From Lycocorax pyrrhopterus obiensis (taxonomy: Eukaryota > Chordata > Aves > Passeriformes > Paradisaeidae): a stretch of 64,000 bases of DNA. The DNA lies in assembly GCA_014706295.1 (NCBI GenBank), contig JACSVZ010000007.1, positions 61,329,475 to 61,393,474 of the forward strand, in the 5' to 3' direction. The notes below the pieces were generated by a model. That model saw only the letters and a program-made list of their open reading frames with translations. It searched no databases and was not told where the DNA came from. A program made the position numbers and the translations under genes. Positions 48,892 to 58,600 of the stretch are shown here, piece after piece (the first letter of the stretch is position 1; each line of letters starts with the position of its first letter).

Positions 48892-49250
48892 TCTGCAGGA
48901 GGAGAGACACAAGGGCTTCAGTGGGGCTGCCAAGGCAGCTTGTGGCGGGTGAAGGGAGGCCCGCAGGCGCAGGGATGTGAGGGCAGGAAGCAGAGGGCCC
49001 CAGAGAGCTGGCAGGCAGCAAGGCCTGTCCCAGTGGCCCAGCAGCAGCAGCCCCGTGCCCTGCCCAAGGCGCTCGCACGAGGGGCTGGCCCTGGATGCAG
49101 GGGGGACAATCCAGCCCCGGGTGCGGCGCTTGTGCCCCGGCCCTGGCCCAGCCCAGCCCCGCCACGTGCGCACTCACCGCTTGCCGAGCCTGTGCTGGGG
49201 CAGCGGTACCTGCGGGGGCCTTTTACAGCTGCCCCCATTGTGACACCTTC
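48892..49250 (-). other. 5' intron and non-coding first exon of the ITPRIPL1-like gene
   Basis: A donor GCG|GTGAGTG is read on the minus strand with the exon ending at 49178, and an acceptor CTGCAG|A at 48893. The intron (49177-48893) is therefore about 285 bases and the upstream exon is non-coding. A dyad TGTGACA...TGTCACA at 49239-49264 lies near the likely promoter. The transcription start is not defined. Confidence 0.5.
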
Positions 49251-50588
49251 CCCCCGATGTCACACGGGCCAGAGGCATCACAGCCGGGCCAGCCCCACCC
49301 TTCGTCCCCAGCCCAGCTCAGCGACTCCCAGTGGGCCCAGCAATGGAAGCCCTGGCACCCAGCAAGTGCAGCCCCTCTGGGAGGGAATGGGCCCCCAGGG
49401 GCTCCCTTCACAAAGCAGGCAGAAGCCCCCCAACCTCTTGTCAAAGAGAAACAAACATCATCAATACTGCTGATTATAATTATAATATCAACTAGGAAAG
49501 CAGCAGAGGTGCTTTTGTGATGGCACTGGGTTTTCTACCAGTGGGGTGGCTGGGGGTGGCTCATTTTTTTTCCTGCTTGGCTATTCCTGCATCCAGCCCT
49601 TCTAACACCTCTGGGAAACCTTCCCATTATTGCACATTATAGATAAGGAATTGTAGCCAGACCACCTCCATGCTCCTTTAGATCAAGAATCAGTAGATGG
49701 ATGGTTCCGGCAGGGAACTTGAGTTGCTTTGCACATGAGTAGCAGCCCTGTGTTAGAAGGGATTGGCCACTCTTGTGGTACTGCAAGGCTCGACAAGGGG
49801 TCGGATCTTGTGTCAAACAGCATTGAAGTGCTCCATGTTGCATGGGACCTCCATGTGCAGGAATATAGAACACCTTTCCCTCAGAAGGGACCTGCTGTGG
49901 CAAGGACCCCTCTATTTTCTCCACCATGGAGTGGTTTATATGCAGAGTGTGGGCTGGTGTATGCTCAGCATCTTCCTCCTCGTCCTTGGGTTCTCCTTCC
50001 AGAGCCGCAGCCCCTGCGTTCTGTCAGGGCCCCTGGGGAGGTGGGATATTCCCCGAGGGGAGGTGCCTGCTGTGTCCCAATTCCCCCTGTGCCTTAAGTC
50101 CCTGTGCCTTAAGTCCCTGTGTTCAGGTAGGCACAGAGAGGATGGGGACTCCTGCCTGCCCCGTGTCCTGTCTGCCTGTCGGGCCTGTCCCAGGGCAGCC
50201 AGGCTGTGATTGCAGTCCTGTGTCCCCCTGTCCCTGCTGTCTGTGCTGCCCTGCTGCCCTGCTCCCTGTCCCTGGGCAGAGCCGTTCCCTCCCCGGGCAC
50301 AGCCCCATGGGGGGCTCCCTGCTGCGGCCTGGCCTGGCCCCAGAGCAAGGTCCCCCTTTGGGTGGCCCCGGGGTGGCCGCGTGTCCCCAGCCGGCTGTGC
50401 CGGGGCAGCTGCCTCAGCCGAGCGGGATGCAGAGCTGCGGGAGCCCACGGCTCTCTGCCGGCCGCACTCCAGTGCTCCCTGCTCCAGCTCCAGGCCCTCG
50501 TCAGACACTGAAGTATTACAGTTAATGACTTAAACATTTTTATGAAGGACTTTCGTCCATTAGCACTGTGTAGCGAAGCTGCAACAAA

Positions 50589-50659
50589 GCTGCACTGGAG
50601 GCCGCCACAACCTCGATGGGCAGGAGGCCCATCGAGGTTGCGGTGGCCTCCGGTGCAGC
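50589..50659. repeat. Near-perfect hairpin (33-bp arms, 5-base loop)
   Basis: Arm 50589-50621 pairs with 50627-50659 with about three mismatches; the loop is AGGAG. It sits directly at the 5' edge of a plus-strand CR1 3' end. Without a transcript, whether it is expressed is unknown. Confidence 0.9.
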
Positions 50660-50818
50660 TTCCTGTGGCTTAGGCCTGGAAGTGTTTAGGCCAGGCTGGA
50701 TGGGCCTTGCCGCAACCTGGCCCAGCCAAAGGTATCCCAGTCCATGGCACAGAGGCAGAACTGGATGACCTTGCAGATCACTTTTCCCCCCCACAAAACA
50801 TTGTCCGATTCTAGGATG
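50660..50818 (+). mobile_element. CR1 3' end joined to the hairpin
   Basis: Plus-oriented: GGCCAGGCTGGATGGGCCTT to a diverged end near TTGCAGATCAC; it starts directly at the end of the hairpin at 50659. Confidence 0.8.
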
Positions 50819-51172
50819 CCTTTACGCATTTGTGGGAAATTGGTCCTTGTCACTCCTGGGCTCTTGGCAGAGGTGCTGGCTCCTGGCAGTGCCCTTGGGC
50901 TCCAGGTGCCCTGGCAAGTCTGTAGAGCACTAGGAGGGCTGTTGTTGTGTGTTTGCACAGAGTACTTGGAGCCACAGCGTTGCCACTTGGGGCAGGAGTC
51001 ACCCTGCCAGAGGTTTTGCCACCCTGCCAGAGGCTGGGGAGCTCAGTGTGGCTCGGCTTTGTCCCCAGCAGCTGTCAGTCACAGCTGCAGTGGCACTGGC
51101 TCCAAGGTGACCCAAAGCCACCTCCCTGGCATCATGTGGCTGTGCTTTGCATCCTCCATGCACTGGAGCGGG

Positions 51173-51408
51173 GGTTAGATGGGCTATTGGGAAGGAATTG
51201 TTGGCTGTGAGGGCTGTGAGGCCCTGGCACAGGTTGCCCAGAGAAGCTGTGGCTGCCCCATCCCTGGAAGTGTTCAAGGCCATGTTGGTTGGGATTTGGA
51301 GCATCCTGGTCTAGTGGAAGGTGTTCCAGCCCATGGCAGGAACTTGGGGTAAGAACTGGATGATCTTTGGGGTGCATTCCAACCCAAAGCAGACTGTGAT
51401 TCTATGAT
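51173..51408 (+). mobile_element. CR1 LINE 3' end
   Basis: Plus-oriented: GGGCTATTGGGAAGGAATTG to ACTGTGATTCTATGATTAG. Confidence 0.9.
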
Positions 51409-51632
51409 TAGGTGGGATATCAGGAAACGGTTCTTCCCCCAGGGGATAGTCAGGCACCGAACAGGCTCCTGAGGGAATGGCCACGGCCCCAAGGCTGACA
51501 GATCTCAACGAGCATTTGGTTAATGCTCTCAGGCACAGTTGGGATTTTTGAGGTTTTCCTGTGCAGGGCCAGGAGTTGGGCTTGATGATCCCCATGGGTC
51601 CCTTCCACCTCAGTATATTCTGTGATTTTGTG
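51409..51632 (+). mobile_element. CR1 LINE 3' end, second subfamily
   Basis: Plus-oriented: GGTGGGATATCAGGAAACGG, TTGGGCTTGATGATCCCCAT to TATTCTGTGATTTTGTG. It abuts the preceding copy with no spacer. Confidence 0.88.
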
Positions 51633-52139
51633 TGAGGCTTCAGTAGCTGCTCAGCAATCTCACATTTCTGTGGTGTTTGCTGAAGCCCTTGGTAAAAATC
51701 TGAAGTTTTATCTTACGAATTTGGTGTTTAAATCATTAGTATAATTCACTAGAAGTTGTGTCTGATGTGAAGGCTGCATCTGTACTTTCATTCTGAGTGA
51801 GGAAAGCAATTAAATTCTTAAATCTGTTACGGAATGACTGTAAGTGCATTTTTCTCTGCTCTAATGGCACTTTAAATTGTGAGCAGCATGGAAAAGGCCA
51901 GATATTCACTCCAGCATCAGGACAGCCTCACACCAGAGCCCCACTAAAGAAAAGCAGTGTGTGCCCAGCTCTGGCTGCTCCAGTTTGTGACTTGTGAGCT
52001 CCAGACCCTGCCTGACTTCCAGAATTACACTCCACTTACACACAAAAAGCACCGCGAGCAGCACAACTTCTGATTCGCCTCATGTTTCAATTTCTGGGTT
52101 TAAACCTTCAGTCCTTGCCCTTTTTAAGGCACATTAAGG

Positions 52140-52640
52140 GCCGCGAAGCTGAACCCGCCCCGTCCCTCCCCGCTTCCCCTAGATCCCCTCAGAGCGAAAT
52201 GGCGCCTGAGGCCGAGCCCGCGAGTTGCCATGGCAACGGGGAGGGGGCGGGGCCGGGGCGGCACGGCAACGGGGAGGGGCTTGGTGCTGCGAGATCACGT
52301 GACCCTGCGTTTTCCCGCCCACCCTGCCCTCCCGCGCCCGGCGGCCTTGAACCTCCCCGCTGCCCGTAGGCGCGTGACGCCGCCCCGCCCACCCCGAGGG
52401 AGCGGTATTGGTTGGTCGGAGGGCGAAGCAGGGGGCGGGGCTTGAGCCACGCAGGCGCGGTGAGGGGGGGGCGCAACCCAGTGAGGAGGAGGCGGCGGCG
52501 GCGGCGCGCGAGCGGCGGCGGTTGGTGCGCGCGCCAAGATGGTGAGGGGGGAGCGCGCGCCGCTCCCTCAGGGGGGATCCGGGGGGATCGGGGGATCCGG
52601 CCGGGAGGGGGCTCACCCCGCTGGGATAATGCATAGTTAA
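52140..52640. promoter_or_regulatory. GMFB: GMFB CpG-island promoter with X-box, E-box, E2F and CCAAT elements
   Basis: GC-rich block around exon 1, without a TATA box. It contains a perfect palindromic RFX X-box GTTGCCATGGCAAC (52224-52237), a TCACGTGAC E-box (52295-52303, USF/MiT type), an E2F-like TTTCCCGCC (52311-52319), an inverted CCAAT box ATTGG (52407-52411) and several GC boxes. The motifs are seen directly; their use is inferred. Confidence 0.65.
52539..52541 (+). CDS. GMFB: GMFB coding exon 1 (start codon only)
   Basis: The exon ends exactly after the ATG, followed by GTGAGG. Only methionine is encoded here; codon 2 (AGC) is the first of exon 2. The rest of the exon is GC-rich 5' UTR. 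Confidence 0.9.
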
Positions 52641-55600
52641 CTGATTCAGAAAGATTCGGTAGGGAAATGATAGACTGGTCAACAGAAAAACGCGTGATCT
52701 GACCTCTGAGGAACTGATTATGTGTCTGTGAAACGACTGATGGCTTGATCGTGCCTGGTTGCTGCTTGTCTTGTAATGTTTCGAGCTAATTCAGTGAAGA
52801 ACGTCTGATTGTTGCTTATTGCGCTAATTCACCCGAGTGGTGAATTTGGACTTGACCTGTGATTGCTGGTTGGAACAGACCGAGAGAAACACGGACTGGT
52901 GGATGAATGCTGTGGGGTACTTTGCATTAATATTGGCTAATGGGTGAAGACGTGGTTGTGGAAAAAGGAAGAGTCATGCATGCTGCTTTTAGTAGAGGTT
53001 TGGGGAGGTGAACCCTCCTGTGGACGGAGCAGTTGCAAAGCAAATTTGATCAAATCTTAGGCTGTTTTGCTGTGTACCTGTCTAGTGAAAGGAGGGTCGT
53101 GCTTGAGGCACATTTGGGAAATTGGTGTTTACTTGTCAGTCTGATGGGGAGGGGAGTGGTGTCCCGAGGGGTGTCTGAACAGGAGGGTCCAGGGAGCAGC
53201 AGCATCCCCCTCGGTGGTGGTGGCAGGTGTGTCCGTGTCTGTGCAGCAATCCTGCCTTGCCTTTCTTGAGTTTTTGTTAAGCCAAGCGTTGGCGAGCTGG
53301 CTTAGCCCGGCTAAACAGTCTGAATCTGATGTTACCAAGTGTTGTCCTTCAGATTCCCTCAGGGATTTGTGTTTGTGTAGCTGCACAGGTGTGAGCAAGA
53401 GCATGGCTTGTCTGCAGGGAGAAGCTGGCGAGCCCAGAGGATTGGGAGAAAAGCTTCCTTCACGGAAGAGCATTTTATATAAAATATAATCTCAGCTTTG
53501 AAATGCAGCCATGAATCCTGTTGGGTTTTTAAATCGACATCTCCTCCTGGGTTAGTGAGAGTGGGTATTAGTGACATTTTATATGAAATACAACTCCAAC
53601 TGTGAAATGCAGCCCTGAATTCTGTTTTGTTTTTTTTTAATATTTTTTAGGGTTTTTTTCTTGAATGAGTGAGAGTGGGTACTAGGGATATTTCACAGAA
53701 TCACAGAATGAGTTAGGTTGGAAAAGCCCTCTGAGATCATCGAGTTCAACCTGTTTGGGTCAGAGGGGTCTACTTGTTGATCAGAGGGAGCCAAGAACAA
53801 TCTTCGACGTTTAGGGGAAACAAGCAAAATCAGGGAGGCTGCACAGGCAGTGCCTGAGCTGTGCTGTCACAGCAGAACCTGATTTCCTCTCCAGCTGTCC
53901 AGAGGAAGCAGAGTGACGAGACTTTGTGCCAGAATTTGGTCAAGGTGGAAATCTTTTCAGGAGCAACAACAAATGTGGGGTATTGGAAGTGGGGAAGCAG
54001 AGCCACCCATCTGCTTTTTGGGGGAAATCTCACAATGTTGAACACGAGGAGACAGAACTGAGAGCTTAAATAGTAACATTCTTCTGATTTAAAAGCAGTG
54101 ATTTGTCTCAGTGCAAGAGCTCTTTATTAGAGCTTTTGATAGGTAATCTTGCACAATTTATTTTATCTGAGGAATTTTTTTAGGAAACCTTGAAATACAG
54201 TTACTTTGCTACAAAGGTCTCGATGCCATGGGAGTTCATAAATACAGTATAAGCTACAGATTTTTAGTAACTTCTTTATCAAGCTGGCATGAACCCCTTG
54301 GTTGTGTGTATAAAATGTTGCTCAGGAAATGGCAGTGGTTGGCTTGGTGCAGTTCAGAAATTGCATGTGTAAGGGAAGATAACCTGCATGGTTGCTTGTG
54401 AAACAACAACTTCCTTCCTCATCTTCATTGTGATGACTAATATGGTATCTGAGCATCTCTGCTGAGAGCTTGGGGTGCACAGGGGGAAAAGGCTGCATGT
54501 TTTTTGGTTAAAACGTCTGAAACCCTTTCTGTGTGTGTAAATCTCAGAAGTTCAATTAATATTTTTGTGGGTAAAAAACAAGGACGTTCTTAAATACTAA
54601 TAGTAGCTCCTATTATGTTAAATGCTTAAATTACTTTATCCCATTTGTTGCCACTCTAAGCGACTCCCTTGTTTCAGGGCTTGGAAAATGAAGTGTAAAA
54701 TTTACTTTTAAGTGTAGAAGTGTAAAATCTACTTCTGAAGTGTAAAGTTTACTTCTAAGGGCTCTGAGAATAATCCCACTTCAGGAGTACTTAATGAAAT
54801 ACTCCTAGTTAACTGTGTGGCTTTGAAGAGGGAAATTAAAACAGATAAATGTTCTGTTAATGTGTTTTGTTTTGTTTTTTTTAAATCTTGCTTTCACTCA
54901 TGTTTTTTCTGGCTTATGTGATGTTCTGAAGCTTTGGACAAGCTGCATGCAGGCCAACTTCAGTACGCTTTATGCACAGATGTGTGTGACACAGGGATTT
55001 TTTTGTCTGTTTCACTTTCTAGAAGGATTTATCTCTCCCTCCCCTCTGCCATTTCCTCTTTGCAGAGCGAATCTCTGGTGGTTTGTGATGTTGCCGAAGA
55101 CCTGGTGGAGAAACTGAGAAAATTCCGGTTTCGCAAAGAGACCAACAATGCTGCCATTATAAGTAAGTTCCAAACACGCCTGACCAAAATTGTCAGAAAA
55201 TCCTCTCTCTCACCTCTTTTCTTCCCTGTGTAACGTTGCTGCTCTAACAGGTAAACATGAGCCAGGAGGGTGTTTGTTCTGTGACCTGCAGCACTTCCAA
55301 TTTTGTCGGTAACCTTAACAATCTTAAAACAATGCTGTTCTTAGGATACAAGTCTCCATCTGCTCTTAGCAGAGTATTTATATTTAATTATGCCTCAGAG
55401 TCTACCACTGTTTGTAAAATGATTTTGGGAAGTCATGGGATACCCTGAAGAAGCAAAACAGAATCACAAGGACTATAATTGTTGAGTGCTAAAAAGCTTC
55501 ATGCATCCATTGTAGAAAATCAATTGAATAAAACATTGATCTGTGTTTTATTTTGATTTGTAGTGAAAATCGACAAGGATAAGCAGTTGGTGGTGCTGGA

Positions 55601-58600
55601 TGAGGAGCATGAGGTTTGTTAAATGAATTGTAAATAAGAGTATCTTCAGCCTGCAATGTATTGTTGTCTCTAAGGTACTGCCTTAGTTTCAAATTGTTAT
55701 CAAACTCTTAATCTAATTTGGGTCATGAGCTTATTTAAATGCATGGTCACTCTGCATGTAAAGCACAGCACCATTAATAGTGAAACTATGCAGAAGCAGT
55801 TGAGTTGACTAATTATTTGCGCCAAAAAAAGAGGTTATTTTAAAGCTGTTTTAACGATGTAAAAAGCATCTTTGGCACCTGCTGGCTTTTTGAAGAGATT
55901 TCTGCTGTGTTTCCACATAGATCTGCCCATTTGCCTCTGAGCTGGTCTGCCATCAATTAGAAGCAGGATTGCTAATCCCCTGCACACTCTAAATTTGATG
56001 GGTGGCATAATAAGGTCAGCCCAGTGTGTGGTGTTTCTTAATGGTCCATAGGGCAAAATTAAATCCTTCCCAGGGATTTGAGCATTAACCATAGCTCTTG
56101 TTCCCTAGAATGTAGACGTTAATGTAACACTTAGATGTAATGGGGACTCGTTTGCTGAAAGAGGAAGGAGTGAATTTTTCAAACTTTTGATTTATGTAGC
56201 TGATTTTAACTGACTTTATGGTGTGTGCTTGCTTATTTCTGTTTAGCACTAGGGTTGGCAAAGCATGGTAGCTGCCAGCATAGGCAACTAGAGCCAAAAA
56301 TGTTTGCTAAACTCATTATGCCTAAAATAGGGATGATTATTCATGCTAACATTAATTCTGTGTTTAGTCATACGAGTCTGTTGGCACACAAGTCTTTCTA
56401 AACTGCTCTAGTAATTTGGGAGGTCCTTATCAGTTCACCTGTAGATGAACATCTGCCTTACAGGTGTTTCACTGCCCATTATTCTGCTTTAACCTTCCAG
56501 TGCAAGATACTTGCTCAAATATTGCTTGTGTTTAATGTCACCAGGGTATTTCTCCTGATGAGCTAAAGGATGAGCTGCCCGAGAGACAACCTCGATATCC
56601 TTCTTATGCTGCTGCCATTTGGACTTACTCACTCCTGGAAGCTGTTCAAAATGTTGGACTTCACCTTTTTAGGCCAATAATTGCTGTAGTGTGATCTTGC
56701 TGATCCTTTATTTGTGCAGTAACCCAAGGATCAGTTCTCAGGCTGCACTGAACTCTTGTACCACTTGTTGAAACAATGACTCATTTAAGCCTTTCCTGAC
56801 ATTTTATTTCATTTTAGACTATATAATGTTTGGGGAAGTAAAGCAAAGCCACTGTGCTGGTAATGTAAAGAAGTGAATAAAATGTACCAGTTGGTGGCTA
56901 CTTCTAAATATAGGAATCTGCCTATGTAACTCTGGATCTGTTTTGGTACTTTCTCAGGATGTGGCTGTTGTTGTTTTGCTGCAGTTACTGATTGTGGGAT
57001 TGGGCATGTGATCCAAGGAGGAACCCCTGTTTTGAAAAAAAAAAGGAACAAAAGAGGGTAAATTACTCTTAAACTATTGAAATAGAAGGGGTACATAAGT
57101 TATATGTGAAGAAAATACCTGCCCTATTAGCTGCAAAAGCTGGCTGGCACCATTCCCTGTGCCATTCTGAATCTTTTCTTTCATGGCCACAGTGCAGTGG
57201 GAGGCTGCAAAACAGAAGTCCTGACTAAAACTGTGGTTCAAATTCAGCAAAACACCTGAAACAATGAAGTTCTTGGTCAGCAAAGAAAGAATTGGGCTTT
57301 CATTAAGCCAAAACCACACTGGTGGGTGTGGGAAGTCTTTTTACCAAGCTGGGAGAGGAATATTTGCAATGAGAGGGTGATTTTTAGGTCTGATGTGAAA
57401 CATTACTACAGAGACAGCCCTCACACAGAGGTGGGGCCAGTTCTGAAAGTCAGATATGGAGGTGAAAACAGAACAGTGAGGTTATTATTACTAAATTAAA
57501 ACATCATTAAAATGGACCACTTATTTGTGCCTGCATCAAGCTCTCATAACTGAGGATTATATCCTACTAAAATAATTGATTTCTTAGTTTCTTTAACCTC
57601 AGAAAAAACATTTATTGTGTATAGTTACAAGTACCAGCATGAAGATGGAAGAGTTTCCTATCCATTGTGCTTTATCTTCTCCAGTCCAGTTGGTGAGTGA
57701 AAATTGTGATTGGTAGTTACTGAGTGTTGTAAATTTGGGAATATTCTTTTCTAGGGAAGATAAAACTGAGTGCTTAGTGCTCTCAAGGAGGTTTTCCTGC
57801 CTTTGAGGTTCACATTTAGAACACTTAAGATGTATGATAGAAGAGATTCTCTCTTTTCCACTTCTGAAGGCTGAACTGTAGTGTTGGTTTCCTGCTTAGC
57901 TGGCCAAAAGGTGTCTGCCTAGATGTGCCTGTTCTCAGTGTGCTCACTCTCCTCTGAAGGACAGGGCCCTGGAGCACTCTGCATCTACTCATGGAGGTTT
58001 AACCTAATTTAACCTGTTTACTCCTCAGATCTTGGGGAATCCTCAAAAGATGACCCTGTAAGGCTCAGGAAATGAGTGGAGATAGGGCTGGAAGACACCA
58101 CCTCTGTTCCTGAGGGACTCTGCTCACCTGTCTCTTGCTATTCAGATATTAGTGACTGGGAGGGAAGAAATTCCTCTCATCTCAGAAGGACGTGGGAACC
58201 CATTTCTTTGTGAGGGTCTTAGAATGCTATTCCTTTCATTCTACCCAAGAAAGGAACAGGACTCTGTAAGAGGGTTAGGATGAGATGTGAGAGGAGAGTT
58301 TTCAGGGGGCCTGGATGTAGTGGGCAGCAGTAGAGGATGCCTCAAACAGTGCTGTGAGGGGACAGTCTAAAGGGCTATCGCAGCTGTGGGTGAAAAGGAG
58401 GAAAAGAGGGCTCCCTAACCCAGATGTGAGCATGTGAAAGTGCTGGGGGAACAGACTGTTCCAGGAGAAACAGACTCTAATCCTGGATCATCCCAAGTTT
58501 GCAGAGAGCAGTGTAGAGCATGCTCTGCTTATGTCACAGCAACCCTCAACATCAACTCACCTGCACACGGCACTGTGTAATTTTAATAGAAGCTAAATAA

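Larger units (their letters stand above)
49270..52130. other. Intergenic region between the ITPRIPL1-like gene and GMFB
   Basis: GC-rich, CT-biased sequence (50090-50510) with a 15-16-base tandem pair (GTGCCTTAAGTCCCT near 50088-50118), the hairpin and three CR1 copies. A plus-strand ORF at 49940-50209 begins with a signal-peptide-like sequence, but no family is recognised. Confidence 0.6.

Noticed and set aside
48890..49177. N-terminal extension of the ITPRIPL1-like frame (96 residues upstream of MADQ)
   Set aside because: The extension runs through the predicted intron between the acceptor at 48893 and the donor at 49177 and is low-complexity Pro/Ala/Gly.
48802..49473. 223-residue plus-strand frame opposite the ITPRIPL1-like gene
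   Set aside because: It is antisense to a better-supported coding exon and intron, and shows Pro/Gln/Arg-rich GC-driven composition without any domain.
56595..56694. Continuation of GMFB exon 4 frame ([20 protein letters not shown])
   Set aside because: The open frame after 56594 starts with the U12 donor and does not match the GMFB family, which continues with FIVYSYKY from exon 5.
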